A stretch of DNA of 64,000 nt from the NCBI GenBank assembly GCA_035575715.1, contig DATLXN010000020.1:1-64000 (forward strand). Direction: 5' to 3'. The DNA is from JACCSI01 sp035575715 (GTDB lineage Bacteria > Acidobacteriota > Vicinamibacteria > Vicinamibacterales > UBA2999). Every line of letters begins with the position of its first letter. Position 1 is the first letter of the stretch. The notes below the pieces were generated by a model. The model saw nothing but the letters and a program-made list of their open reading frames with translations. It was not told where the DNA came from and did not search any database. A program made the position numbers and the translations under genes. Positions 1 to 8,227 of the stretch are shown here, piece after piece.

Positions 1-179
1 CCAAGATCACGTTTGCCGGGACGTCGCACCCCGAGCTGAGGGCGGAAATGAAAATGGCCGAAGAAGAGTTCAGCCGCTATCAATCTTACGCAGGTCTCGC
101 GATTCACTACTATGAGACCTACCGGGCCAAAGTCGAGGAAAGAGCCGGCCGGGGAGGGAGAGAGAGACGGAGGGAGTGA
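1..179 (+). CDS. C-terminal end of an unrecognised protein (partial)
   Basis: An open frame enters from the left edge (first whole codon at base 3) and stops at TGA 177-179, leaving 58 visible residues. They include an acidic helix-like stretch (EMKMAEEEFSRYQSY), an aromatic patch (IHYYETY) and a very basic Gly/Arg/Glu tail. I recognise no domain. Codon usage looks coding (third-position GC), but the tail is low complexity. It is the only plus-strand gene in the first 7.3 kb, so it converges on the minus-strand tRNA pair. Confidence 0.5.
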   Translation, partial: KITFAGTSHPELRAEMKMAEEEFSRYQSYAGLAIHYYETYRAKVEERAGRGGRERRRE

Positions 180-270
180 GGGACACCGCGAGTGCGATTG
201 CATCTTTCGAGACGATTGACGGCGTCCTCGACGCGAGTGACGTCGCAGAGCGAATTTCTCAGTAACAGTT

Positions 271-344
<74 letters not shown>

Positions 345-409
345 GATTGGGAGTGCTAGTTGGACGTGCTCGTGAGGGTTTCTGTGACTGACCTACTCTC
401 CGGGGTGGC

Positions 410-515
410 GTGCCAACCGGTGAGGTCCACCTTCGCGCGACGCCCTACGGTGGACAACCTTCGCGTGGCTTGCCAACCGTAGCCTACGCGAACGTTGCCA
501 AGCGTGAGCGAAGGT
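410..515. repeat. Word-repeat spacer between the two tRNA genes
   Basis: The spacer repeats the words CAACCTTCGCG, TTGCCAACCGTAG and GCGAAGGTTGG. Copies near 456 and 508 are reverse complements, so the spacer can fold on itself. There is no plausible gene. It resembles the other intergenic word arrays in this window, but the period is less regular. Confidence 0.5.
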
Positions 516-590
516 TGGAGCGGGAAACGGGATTCGAACCCGCGACTTCGACCTTGGCAAGGTCGCACTCTACCACTGAGTTATTCCCGC
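516..590 (-). tRNA. tRNA-Gly (GCC)
   Basis: Read on the minus strand, the acceptor stem GCGGGAA pairs with TTCCCGC, the anticodon loop is TTGCCAA (anticodon GCC), and the T arm is GGTTCGAATCC. Discriminator U is followed by an encoded CCA at 518-516. It starts 17 nt after the galT stop on the same strand. Confidence 0.97.
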
Positions 591-607
591 CCTCGGGTTG
601 CAGCCAC

Positions 608-1645
608 TCAGTGTAGCAAAACGGCTGAGCGCTCGGCAACCGCTTCGCGTAGGGCCCGTGCCGATTCTTCCGGCGCCACCGGGTTGACATACAGCCCGCC
701 GTCGAACGCCAGCCCATTGATCGGTGCCAGCCGCGGCAGGATTTCGAGGTGCCAGTGATAGGCCACGCTCCGCTCCTCGCCCACCGGCGCCGTGTGCAGC
801 AGCAGCGTGAACGCCGGCGACGCCAACGTCGTGTTCACACGCCGCATGACATCGCTGAGCCGCTCGGCCACCGCCGCCAGACTGCTGTCCGTCTCCTCAT
901 CAAACGCCGCACGATGCAGCCGCGGCATGATCCAGGTCTCGAACGGAACCCGCGACGCAAACGGTGCGAACGCCACTGTCTGCTCGTCGCTGCTGACCAT
1001 CCGCCGCTCAGTCGCGACCTCCTGCGTCGCGACATCACAAAACACGCAGTGCGTCGTCGCCTGGTGATAGGTCCGCGCCCCGGCGAGCGCTTCGTCGAGA
1101 TGCTGCGGCACCATCGGCAGGGCCACGAGCTGCGAGTGCGGATGGTCGAGCGTTGCCCCCGCCGCCTCACCGTGATTCTTGACCACGGCGAAGCTGCGTA
1201 ACCGGAAGTCGCGACGCAAGTCGCGCATCCGCTCCCGCCACGCCCACAGCACCCGCTGAATCTCCTCCGCGCCCATCGTCGACCAACTGGCGTCGTGACG
1301 CGGCGACTCGATAATCACTTCGTGCGCGCCGAGACCGCCAAGCGTCTGAAACAGCGCGCTGCTGCTCTCGCCGAGCGAACTTTCGACCCGTAACGCCGGC
1401 TCGCGATTTGCCACGACGCGGACCGTCCACCCCGGCGTGTTGTGCAGTGACCCAGGCGGCCGCCACGCAAGTATCTCGGGTCCCGCGATCGACTCCTGCC
1501 CTTCACAGAACGGACACATGTCGCCGTCGATGGCTCCCGCCGGCCCACCGCGCAGATGCACGGCGTCGACATCCCGCGCGCGCAGCCGCTCCGGCGCAAT
1601 CACCACCCAGCGACCCGTGATCGGGTCGCGCCTCAGCTCAGACAT
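608..1645 (-). CDS. galT: Galactose-1-phosphate uridylyltransferase
   Basis: This cytosolic enzyme exchanges UMP between UDP-glucose and galactose-1-phosphate in the Leloir pathway. The 345-residue product has the GalT architecture: an N-terminal RDPITGRWVVIAPERLRARD segment, a zinc-type pair CPFC near residue 44, the catalytic HPHSQ (HxHxQ) near residue 168, a second CVFC near 200, and a C-terminal half with YHWHLEILPR. Ser in place of the usual Gly in HPHGQ occurs in other bacterial members. Its ATG follows the yraN stop with no gap, so the two are probably co-transcribed. No galK or galE is adjacent. The nucleotidyltransferase family is clear. The exact sugar substrate is less certain because related enzymes use other sugar phosphates. 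Confidence 0.9.
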   Translation of the reverse strand: MSELRRDPITGRWVVIAPERLRARDVDAVHLRGGPAGAIDGDMCPFCEGQESIAGPEILAWRPPGSLHNTPGWTVRVVANREPALRVESSLGESSSALFQTLGGLGAHEVIIESPRHDASWSTMGAEEIQRVLWAWRERMRDLRRDFRLRSFAVVKNHGEAAGATLDHPHSQLVALPMVPQHLDEALAGARTYHQATTHCVFCDVATQEVATERRMVSSDEQTVAFAPFASRVPFETWIMPRLHRAAFDEETDSSLAAVAERLSDVMRRVNTTLASPAFTLLLHTAPVGEERSVAYHWHLEILPRLAPINGLAFDGGLYVNPVAPEESARALREAVAERSAVLLH

Positions 1646-2014
1646 TTACCAACCAGGACGAAAGGCATCTTGAATGAGGGTGATCGCGGGCGGATCCGAT
1701 TCGGAGTGCACGCCGACGACGTCGAAGCGGCACGGGACGTCGCCCACACCACTGCGCGCCAAATAGTCGGTGGCCATCCATACCAGCCGTTGCTGTTTCT
1801 GCGTCGTCACGGCCTCCTCGGGATCGCCGAAACTGCTGTCGGTGCGGGCTTTGACTTCGATGAAGACGAGGTAGTCACCGTGCCAGGCAATGATATCGAG
1901 TTCGCCATGCGCCGTGCGATAACCCCTTTCGATGACCACGTATCCGCGTCTTTCCAGCTCGCGGCAGGCGATGTCTTCACCGTATTTACCAAGGGCTTGT
2001 CGGGCGAATGTCAT
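1646..2014 (-). CDS. yraN: YraN-family (UPF0102) endonuclease-like protein
   Basis: The 122-residue protein has the whole UPF0102 pattern. It opens with RQALGKYGEDIACRELERRG, continues with a VIERGYRTAHGELDIIAWHG core (Glu and Asp of a PD-(D/E)XK-like site), and then FIEVKARTDSSFGDPEEAV. The family resembles Holliday-junction resolvases, but its cellular role is not established. The stop codon abuts the galT start. A word-repeat array lies between it and the upstream aminotransferase gene. Confidence 0.88.
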   Translation of the reverse strand: MTFARQALGKYGEDIACRELERRGYVVIERGYRTAHGELDIIAWHGDYLVFIEVKARTDSSFGDPEEAVTTQKQQRLVWMATDYLARSGVGDVPCRFDVVGVHSESDPPAITLIQDAFRPGW

Positions 2015-2038
2015 AGCCGCGGTGTCGCAAGTCGGATG

Positions 2039-2151
2039 CCGGGAATCGGTAACCAGGAACCGGTGGTCAGTAGTCGGTAGTTAGTAGCCGGGAACCGGCA
2101 GCGGGTGCTGTTAGTCGGTTCCCGGCTACCGGTTCCCGGCCACCGGTTGGG
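2039..2151. repeat. Heptameric word array with complementary arms
   Basis: The left arm (2039-2099) is built of 7-bp units such as CGGGAAT, CGGTAAC and CGGTGGT. The right arm (2110-2151) has units such as CGGTTCC, CGGCTAC and CGGCCAC. The stretch AGCCGGGAACCG on the left is the exact reverse complement of CGGTTCCCGGCT on the right. The right arm runs into the 3' end of the aminotransferase gene and encodes its last residues. Confidence 0.8.
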
Positions 2152-3472
2152 AGCCCATGGCGGATAGCGACTCATCGATGATCCCAACCGCCACATCGGC
2201 TTCGGCTTTGGTCAGGACCAGTGGCGGCGAGAGCCGCAAGGTGTTTCGGCCGGCGCCCAGGACCAGCAGCCCGCGTTGAAAACATTCGTTGACCAGGCGA
2301 TCGCGCTCGGTCGCCGCGCGTTCCTTGGTCTGCTGATCCTTCACCAGCTCGACGCCGATCATCAGCCCCTTGCCGCGGACGTCGCCAATCAGGCGGTGCT
2401 TGCCCTTCAGCCCTTCGAGGCGTGACTTCATATGCGCGCCCACCGTCGCGGCGTTCGCGATCAGGGACTCCTGGAGCAGCTTGATCGTCGCGAGGGCCGC
2501 CGCGCAGGACACCGGGTTGCCGCCAAACGTGCTGGCGTGCGAGCCCGGAGGCCATGCCATCATCTCGGCGCGAGAAGTCGTCACGCCAAGCGGCAGACCC
2601 GACGCAATCCCTTTGGCCACGGTGACGACATCGGGTTCGACGCCGAAGTGCTCGATCGCGAACATCTTTCCGGTGCGTCCCATGCCCGACTGCACCTCGT
2701 CGACGATCAGCAGGATGCCGTGCTTCTGCGACAGCTCGCGCAGGCCCTGATGAAATGAAACCGGCGGGACGACGTAGCCGCCTTCCCCCTGAATGGATTC
2801 GACGACGATCGCCGCAACTTCGTCCGGGGACACCAAGTGGACGAGGATCTGCTCCTGGATGTAATCCAGCGAGGCCGCAACGCACGCGTCTTCGCTCTGC
2901 CCCGCCGGGCGCCTATACGGGTGGGGATAGGGCGCGTGATAGACACCGCCAAGCGGCGGGCCAAACCCCTTCCGCTGCTGCGCGCGGCTCGAGGTCAGCG
3001 ACAGCGACCCGAGCGTGCGGCCGTGAAAGCTCCCGAGGAACGCGATGATGCCGTAGCGCTTGGTGTGATACCGCGCGAGCTTGATCGCGGCTTCGATCGC
3101 TTCGCTACCGGAGTTCGAGAAAAACGATTTCTTCGCGCCGGAGAAGGGCGCGATCGCATTCATCACTTCACCGAGACGAACCTGCGGCTCGTAGTAAAAG
3201 TCCGTTCCCGACATGTGCAGGAACTTCTTGGCCTGGTCAACGATGGCGCCGACGACGTCGGGATGCGAGTGGCCAGTGGAATTGACCGCGATCCCCGCCG
3301 CGCAGTCCAGAAACACGTTCCCGTCGACGTCTTCCACGGTGCAGCCGCTGCCGCGCGCCATCACGAACGGATAGCAGCGCGTATACGACGGCGACACCAC
3401 CAGATCGTCACGCGCGATGACCGCCTGCGCGAGCGGTCCGGGGAGCGCGGTTTTGATGTGTGGGACCTGCAT
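2126..3472 (-). CDS. Class III PLP aminotransferase (acetylornithine/GABA aminotransferase family)
   Basis: The 448-residue fold-type I aminotransferase transfers an omega or alpha amino group to a keto acid using PLP. Visible motifs are the phosphate-binding FSNSGSEAIEAAIKLAR (about 118-134), FHGRTLGSLSLT, the Asp-containing IVDEVQSGMGRTG (about 255-267), VTVAKGIASGLPLG with the Schiff-base lysine (about 285), and STFGGNPVSCAAAL. The N-terminal extension and GTDFYYEP segment suit the broad-specificity 'acetylornithine aminotransferase family' group (GABA, lysine, ornithine or racemase activities). The substrate cannot be read from sequence. The last residues, SQPVAGNR, come from the word-repeat array downstream, which suggests the original C-terminus was replaced or extended. 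Confidence 0.85.
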   Translation of the reverse strand: MQVPHIKTALPGPLAQAVIARDDLVVSPSYTRCYPFVMARGSGCTVEDVDGNVFLDCAAGIAVNSTGHSHPDVVGAIVDQAKKFLHMSGTDFYYEPQVRLGEVMNAIAPFSGAKKSFFSNSGSEAIEAAIKLARYHTKRYGIIAFLGSFHGRTLGSLSLTSSRAQQRKGFGPPLGGVYHAPYPHPYRRPAGQSEDACVAASLDYIQEQILVHLVSPDEVAAIVVESIQGEGGYVVPPVSFHQGLRELSQKHGILLIVDEVQSGMGRTGKMFAIEHFGVEPDVVTVAKGIASGLPLGVTTSRAEMMAWPPGSHASTFGGNPVSCAAALATIKLLQESLIANAATVGAHMKSRLEGLKGKHRLIGDVRGKGLMIGVELVKDQQTKERAATERDRLVNECFQRGLLVLGAGRNTLRLSPPLVLTKAEADVAVGIIDESLSAMGSQPVAGNR

Positions 3473-3543
3473 TGGATGATTCTATCCGGCGGGGCTCAAT
3501 CCCTGCGCTACGGGTGAAACGTGAAGGGGCGAGGCCCCACTAC

Positions 3544-3571
3544 TGTCGTCAGTCGTCGGTCGTCAGTCGTC
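3544..3571. repeat. GTCGTCA/GTCGTCG heptamer array after cysS
   Basis: About four tandem 7-bp units (GTCGTCA, GTCGTCG) lie directly against the cysS stop codon at 3572. The same words recur at 45257-45352 and 54090-54128. There is no clear complementary arm here. Confidence 0.75.
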
Positions 3572-4984
3572 CTATTTTCGTTTCCACCTGGTGCCCTGCG
3601 GGCTGTCTTCGAGGAGTACGCCGCGGCCGTCGAGCTCCTTGCGGATGCGGTCGGCCTCGCCGAAGTCACGGCGGCGGCGCGCATCCTTGCGGGCCGAGAT
3701 CAGCTGCTCGATCTCGGCAACCGGGACAGGCGGGCGTTCGTCCTCCTCGCGACGCAGCGACAGCACGCCAAGGACGCGGTCGAAGTGCGTGAACGCGTCG
3801 TTGATCACCGCCGCGTCCGGCGCGCAGAGCTGCCTGGCGTCGAGCGACGAGTTCGCGACCCGCACCAGGTCAAAGATCGCCGCCAGGGCCGCGGCCGTGT
3901 TCAGGTCGTCGCCGATCGCCTCGTCAAATTCAGTGCGGGCCTGGCCAACGCGGTCGGCAATCGCCGGATGCTGGTCGCCCGCAGCGGCCGCTCCGACACG
4001 CGCGAGGAAGTCGGTCAGTCGCGTCAGCGACTCCTCCGCCTGCTGCAACCCCTTCCACGTGAAATTCAACTGCTTGCGATAGTGCGCCGAGAGGAGCAGA
4101 TAGCGCATCGCCGAGTTGCGGTAGCCCTTATCGGCAATGTCTTGCAGCGTATAAAAGTTGCCGAGTGACTTGGACATCTTCTGGTCTTCGACCAGCAGAT
4201 GTTCGGCATGGACCCAGAAGCGCGAAAACTGCGTCCCGGTGGCGCATTCGCTCTGCGCAATCTCGTTTTCGTGATGCGGGAAAATCAGATCGATGCCGCC
4301 AGCGTGAATATCGATCGGCGCGTCCCCGAGCAGCCGCAAGGCCATCGCCGAGCACTCGATGTGCCAGCCGGGCCGGCCGGGACCGACCCCGACATCCCAC
4401 GTCGGCTCGCCGGGCTTGGTCGCCTTCCACAGCACAAAATCGCGGGCATCTTCTTTCTCGTACTCGTCGGCGTCGACCCGCGCGCCGGCCTGCATGCCAT
4501 CGTGATCCAAACGCGCCAGCTTGCCGTAATCGGGCATCGTCGAGATCTTGAAATAGATCGAGCCGTCGCTCTCATAGGTATGACCGCGCTGCCCGAGCGC
4601 TTTGATCACGTTGCCCATCGCCTCGAGGTTGGCCGGATCGGTCGCACGCGGGTTCTCTTCAACCGGCTCGAGCCCAAGGGCGGCGCAATCATCGTGGAAT
4701 GCCGCGATGTAGCGGTCGGTGTATTCCCGCAACGACACCCCCTCGCGCTGCGCGCCGGCGATGGTCTTGTCATCGACATCGGTGAAGTTGATGACGTGAC
4801 GCATCTGCCAGCCGCCGACGTATCGCAACGCCCGGCGCAGGACGTCCATCGAGACGAAGGTCCGGAAATTGCCGATGTGACCGCGCGCATACACGGTCAG
4901 TCCGCAGGTGTACATGCGAACGGTGTTGTCGCGAAGAGGCGCAAACTCCTCTTCCTGGCGGGTCAGTGTGTTGAAGAGACGCAT
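3572..4984 (-). CDS. cysS: Cysteinyl-tRNA synthetase
   Basis: This class I aminoacyl-tRNA synthetase charges tRNA-Cys. The ATG at 4984 gives MRLFNTLTRQEEEFAPL, the normal family start, and a 470-residue protein of usual length. An open frame continues upstream but overlaps the preceding gene. Motifs: zinc-ligand and entry segment YTCGLTVYARGHIGNFRTF (HIGH-like GHIGN), WHIECSAM, GGIDLIFPHHENEIAQSE (zinc His residues) and the DQKMSKSLGN loop. The last 60 residues form the basic ARKDARRRRDFGEADRIRKELDGRGV tail typical of CysRS. The start lies 7 nt after the stop of the small gene at 4992-5294, so it belongs to the ribF transcript. Confidence 0.97.
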   Translation of the reverse strand: MRLFNTLTRQEEEFAPLRDNTVRMYTCGLTVYARGHIGNFRTFVSMDVLRRALRYVGGWQMRHVINFTDVDDKTIAGAQREGVSLREYTDRYIAAFHDDCAALGLEPVEENPRATDPANLEAMGNVIKALGQRGHTYESDGSIYFKISTMPDYGKLARLDHDGMQAGARVDADEYEKEDARDFVLWKATKPGEPTWDVGVGPGRPGWHIECSAMALRLLGDAPIDIHAGGIDLIFPHHENEIAQSECATGTQFSRFWVHAEHLLVEDQKMSKSLGNFYTLQDIADKGYRNSAMRYLLLSAHYRKQLNFTWKGLQQAEESLTRLTDFLARVGAAAAGDQHPAIADRVGQARTEFDEAIGDDLNTAAALAAIFDLVRVANSSLDARQLCAPDAAVINDAFTHFDRVLGVLSLRREEDERPPVPVAEIEQLISARKDARRRRDFGEADRIRKELDGRGVLLEDSPQGTRWKRK

Positions 4985-4991
4985 CAAACGG

Positions 4992-5294
4992 TCAGGCGGT
5001 GAGTGGTTGGCGGACGTGGCCCAAATGAGGAGAGCCGCCCGGCGCGTCACAGGAGATCTTGACGCTGACTTCGGTCTGATCGCCGCTGAACCGGAACACG
5101 AGCGGCGCGTCCTGCGCCTTGGTCGCAGCAATCGCCTCTTCGGTGGCGCGCTGAACATCGGTGGCGAGCTTCGCCGCGGCCTCGGCGCCGAGCTGGGCGT
5201 AGGTCGCGGCGTGCTTGGCCAACTGGCGCACCGCATCGACCAGGCGCGTGTCGCCGGGCATGGTCAGCGTGAAATCGAAAGACGTCGGGGTCAC
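4992..5294 (-). CDS. Small hypothetical protein between ribF and cysS
   Basis: A 100-residue protein with no motif I can name with confidence. Residues 1-60 alternate a beta-like start (FDFTLTMPGDTRLVDAVRQLAKHAATYAQ) with an Ala-rich helix, followed by LVFRFSGDQTEVSVKIS. This pattern recalls the N-terminal half of RsbW-type ATPases (start, helix, N-box helix, strand). It lacks the catalytic N-box Asn and the glycine boxes, so it would not bind ATP in the usual way. Its ATG overlaps the ribF stop by 4 bp, and cysS starts 7 nt after it. This is good evidence that it is translated. Function unknown. Confidence 0.7.
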   Translation of the reverse strand: MTPTSFDFTLTMPGDTRLVDAVRQLAKHAATYAQLGAEAAAKLATDVQRATEEAIAATKAQDAPLVFRFSGDQTEVSVKISCDAPGGSPHLGHVRQPLTA

Positions 5295-6235
5295 ACCGAG
5301 AGTCTATCGAACAATCGCCTGGCCCGTCGCAGATCGGCGTCGATCTGCGCTTTGAGGGCGTCGACGTCCGGAAATCGCCGTTCGTCCCGGAGCCGCTGCA
5401 CAAATCCGAGGCGTACCGGCTGGCCGTAGAGATCACGGTCGACCCCCACCCCCAACAGATGCACTTCGATCGTCGTGCCAGGTGCGTCATCAAAAGTCGG
5501 CCGCAACCCGATATTGGTCACGCTCGGATGGACGACGCCGGCAAGGGTGGCGGTCGTCGCATAGACGCCGTGGGGAGGCACCAGCTCGTTGCGGGTGTCG
5601 ATGTTGGCGGTCGGCACGCCGAGCTCGCGCCCGCGTCCCGCCCCTTTGACGACGGTGCCGTCGATAAAGAAGTGGTGACCGAGCAAGGCGCCGGCTTCGT
5701 CGACGCGGCCTTCGGCGACCAGTCGGCGGATGCGGGTACTCGAGACGACGAATTCTTTGTAGCGGACCGGGTCGATCTTCTCGGTGCGAAAACCGTACTG
5801 CGCACCAAGCGTCCGCAGGAGCGAAAAGTTGCCGGATCGATCGCGACCAAACAGAAAATCAGCGCCGACCCACACCTCGGCGACGCGCAGCCAGTCGACC
5901 AGGACGCTCTTGACAAACTGCTCCGGCTCCCAACGCGACAGCTCCGGCGTGAAGCGAACGATCGCCGCACCCTGGATGCCGGCCTTAGCCAGGGCCTCGA
6001 GTTTCTGCTCGAGCGTCATCAACAGCAGCGGAGCTTTATCGGGCCGGACGATGCGCGGGGGATGAGGGTCGAAGGTCAGTACCAGGGACGTGCCGCCGCG
6101 CTCGGCGGTGACCCGCCGGACACGTTCGATGATCTTGGTGTGCCCGCGATGCAGGCCATCGAAATTGCCCAACGCCAACACCGGTTGGTGCCATCGCGGC
6201 GGTCGAGGATCATCGGGGAACCAGGCAGCGTCCAT
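5291..6235 (-). CDS. ribF: Bifunctional riboflavin kinase/FAD synthetase
   Basis: RibF phosphorylates riboflavin to FMN and adenylates FMN to FAD. The 314-residue protein has an N-terminal FAD synthetase nucleotidyltransferase domain (LALGNFDGLHRGHTKII at about 20-37, then WVGADFLFGRDRSGNFSLL). The C-terminal riboflavin kinase domain has GRGRELGVPTANID and PPHGVYATTA. Length matches the family. The gene heads a minus-strand run with the small 4992-5294 gene and cysS. Its FAD/FMN product would serve the ETF system elsewhere in the window. Confidence 0.96.
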   Translation of the reverse strand: MDAAWFPDDPRPPRWHQPVLALGNFDGLHRGHTKIIERVRRVTAERGGTSLVLTFDPHPPRIVRPDKAPLLLMTLEQKLEALAKAGIQGAAIVRFTPELSRWEPEQFVKSVLVDWLRVAEVWVGADFLFGRDRSGNFSLLRTLGAQYGFRTEKIDPVRYKEFVVSSTRIRRLVAEGRVDEAGALLGHHFFIDGTVVKGAGRGRELGVPTANIDTRNELVPPHGVYATTATLAGVVHPSVTNIGLRPTFDDAPGTTIEVHLLGVGVDRDLYGQPVRLGFVQRLRDERRFPDVDALKAQIDADLRRARRLFDRLSV

Positions 6236-6247
6236 GCGAAACGACGA

Positions 6248-7027
6248 TCATACTTCGACATCGAGGACCAGCCCGTCGTAGGCGAGCGCGACGCCGGGCG
6301 GCAATGTGGCGTTGGTCGCGACGTGCGGCAAGTCGTGACAGATGTGGGTGAAATAGGTCTGGCGCGGTTGCACGCGTGCGACGACGGCGAGGGCCTGCTC
6401 GACGTTGAAGTGGGTCGGGTGGGCGCGATGACGCAAGGCATCGAGGACCAGGACATCGAGGCCATCGAGCATCGCCAGCGACTGATCGGGAATGTGGTTG
6501 CAGTCGGTCAGGTAGGCCAAGGCGCCGAAGCGGAATCCCAAAATAGGCCGCTGCCCGTGCAGCACCGGGACCGGCCGCACCGCAACGCCAGCGACGGTAA
6601 ACGGCCCGTCGATCGTCTTCAGTTCGATCTGCGGCACGCCACCGCCCTTCTGGTCAGGCGGCGTGAACACGTAATCGAACATGCGACGAAGATCTGCCGA
6701 GGTGCGCGCATCGGCATACGCCGGAATGGCGCCGCCCTGCATCATGTTGAAGCGGCGCACCTCGTCAAAACCCATGACGTGGTCGGCATGACTGTGGGTA
6801 AACAGGATCGCGTCGAGCCGCGACAGGCGATGGGTCAGCGCCTGCTGGCGCAGGTCGGTCGCGGTGTCGACGAGCAGCGCGGGTCCGGCAGCAATATCGA
6901 TGTAGATCGAGGGCCGCAACCGGCGATCGCGAGGATCGGTCGAGTGGCAGGTGGCGCAGCCGCACCCGATCATCGGCACCCCGTGCGAAGTGCCGGTGCC
7001 GAGGAAGGTGACCTTGGCCGGACTCAA
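6248..7027 (-). CDS. PhnP-like metallo-beta-lactamase-fold hydrolase
   Basis: The 259-residue protein has the PhnP/small MBL hydrolase layout. It opens with VTFLGTGTSHGVPMIGCGCATC (glycine loop plus Cys ligands), then the metal motif FTHSHADHVMGF at about 75-86, TDCNHIP near 172, LVLDALRHRAHPTHF, and a final FTHICHD. PhnP itself is a cyclic phosphodiesterase in phosphonate breakdown, but no phn genes are nearby, so the substrate is open. The start overlaps the DUF1844 stop by 4 bp and ribF follows 12 nt downstream. Confidence 0.85.
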   Translation of the reverse strand: MSPAKVTFLGTGTSHGVPMIGCGCATCHSTDPRDRRLRPSIYIDIAAGPALLVDTATDLRQQALTHRLSRLDAILFTHSHADHVMGFDEVRRFNMMQGGAIPAYADARTSADLRRMFDYVFTPPDQKGGGVPQIELKTIDGPFTVAGVAVRPVPVLHGQRPILGFRFGALAYLTDCNHIPDQSLAMLDGLDVLVLDALRHRAHPTHFNVEQALAVVARVQPRQTYFTHICHDLPHVATNATLPPGVALAYDGLVLDVEV

Positions 7028-7314
7028 GGCTGGATGATCCGACTCTCGCCCTTCTTCGCTTCGACAAAGCGCATGCGCAGTTCGAACAGCACTTGATCGA
7101 GAAGTTGACGTTCTTCGGCGCTCAGATTGCCGCGCGTCTTCTCTTCGAGCATCGCCAGAATCTCAATCAGCTGTGACGCCGCCTCGAGATCGGCCTCGCG
7201 CTTTTCACCAGACATCGGGTCCGGCAAATCACCGAAGTGCACCGCCGCGTTACTGGCGAGGGAAAACACGAACGCGATAAAACTGATTTGCGGTTGTTCG
7301 GCGGATTGATCCAC
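7024..7314 (-). CDS. DUF1844 family protein
   Basis: The 96-residue protein fits DUF1844: FIAFVFSLASNAAVHFGDLPDPMSGEKREADL, then the helix QLIEILAMLEEKTRGNLSAEE and LFELRMRFVEAK. The family is small, mostly helical and without assigned function. It occurs in Acidobacteriota, Planctomycetes and deltaproteobacterial lineages. It is the first gene of the minus-strand run into the PhnP-like gene and ribF, and is divergent from mazG across a 65-bp gap. Confidence 0.85.
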   Translation of the reverse strand: MDQSAEQPQISFIAFVFSLASNAAVHFGDLPDPMSGEKREADLEAASQLIEILAMLEEKTRGNLSAEERQLLDQVLFELRMRFVEAKKGESRIIQP

Positions 7315-7345
7315 GACGCGCGGCCTCCAGAAGACGGGATTGCCG

Positions 7346-7355
7346 ATGGTACCAT
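7346..7355. promoter_or_regulatory. Palindrome in the DUF1844/mazG divergent gap
   Basis: ATGGTACCAT is a perfect 10-bp palindrome. Each half supplies a TACCAT that could act as a -10 box, 24 nt before mazG on the plus strand and 31 nt before the DUF1844 gene on the minus strand. No -35 is obvious. A 10-bp palindrome can arise by chance. Confidence 0.3.
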
Positions 7356-7379
7356 ACGACCCGAGGGCGACGATTTCGC

Positions 7380-8219
7380 ATGACTGACTCAGCCGGCGCG
7401 CGCTTCGATCGACTGCTCGGGATCATGCAGACCTTGCGGAGCCCGGACGGCTGTCCGTGGGACCGCGAGCAGACGCTGCAGACGTTGCGGCCCTTCGTGC
7501 TCGAAGAAACCTATGAGCTGCTCGACGCGCTGGATCGCAACGACCTTAAGGCCCTGCGTGAAGAGCTTGGCGACTTTCTGTTCGAAGCGGTGTTCCTCGC
7601 CCGCATCGCAGAAGAGGACGGCCACTTCACGATCGGCGATTCCATCCAGGCGATTACCGACAAGCTGATTCGCCGCCATCCCCACGTCTTTACCGCCGAG
7701 GGTCAACCGCTTGCCCACGCCGGTGACGCGATCACGTCGGGCACGGTGAAGGAGAAGTGGGAGGACATCAAAGCCCAGGAGCGCAAGACGGCAAAGGCCC
7801 CGGAGAAGACCATTCTGAGCGGCGTGCCCCGCACGCTCCCGGCGTTGCTGCGGGCCTTCGAACTCAGCACCCGTGCGGCAACTGTCGGCTTCGATTGGGT
7901 CAAGACCGACGATGTGCTCGCCAAGATCGATGAGGAGGTCGCCGAGCTGCGAGCGGTGGTCGCCGAGGAACAGGCTGACCCGAAACGACTCGAAGAAGAA
8001 TTCGGTGACTTGCTGTTCGCCGTCGCCAACCTGGGGCGCAAGATGGGACTGGAGCCGGAGGCGGCGCTGCGGGTGGCCAACGACAAGTTTCAGCGGCGCT
8101 TCGATGCGGTGGAGCGACGCGTCACCGCGCAAGGGCAGGCGGTCAAGGATCTGTCATTGTCAGTGCTGGAAACGCATTGGGAAGCTGTCAAAGCCGACTT
8201 CAAATCGGAGTCCCTGTAA
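7380..8219 (+). CDS. mazG: Nucleoside triphosphate pyrophosphohydrolase MazG
   Basis: MazG hydrolyses NTPs and dNTPs to monophosphates plus pyrophosphate, removing aberrant nucleotides. The 279-residue protein has both tandem MazG domains. The first has CPWDREQT then LEETYELLDALD and LREELGDFLFEAVF (EExxE...ExxD metal ligands). The second has VGFDW, EEVAELRAVV and LEEEFGDLLFAVANLGRKMGL. Length is that of full two-domain MazG. It stands alone on the plus strand, divergent from the DUF1844 gene and convergent with comEC, whose stop lies 8 bp away. Confidence 0.96.
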   Translation: MTDSAGARFDRLLGIMQTLRSPDGCPWDREQTLQTLRPFVLEETYELLDALDRNDLKALREELGDFLFEAVFLARIAEEDGHFTIGDSIQAITDKLIRRHPHVFTAEGQPLAHAGDAITSGTVKEKWEDIKAQERKTAKAPEKTILSGVPRTLPALLRAFELSTRAATVGFDWVKTDDVLAKIDEEVAELRAVVAEEQADPKRLEEEFGDLLFAVANLGRKMGLEPEAALRVANDKFQRRFDAVERRVTAQGQAVKDLSLSVLETHWEAVKADFKSESL

Positions 8220-8227
8220 CTTGGTGG

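Noticed and set aside
176..265. 29-codon open frame starting GTG and overlapping the partial gene's stop (GTGA)
   Set aside because: Very short, no ribosome site, no recognisable motif; the overlap could be chance.
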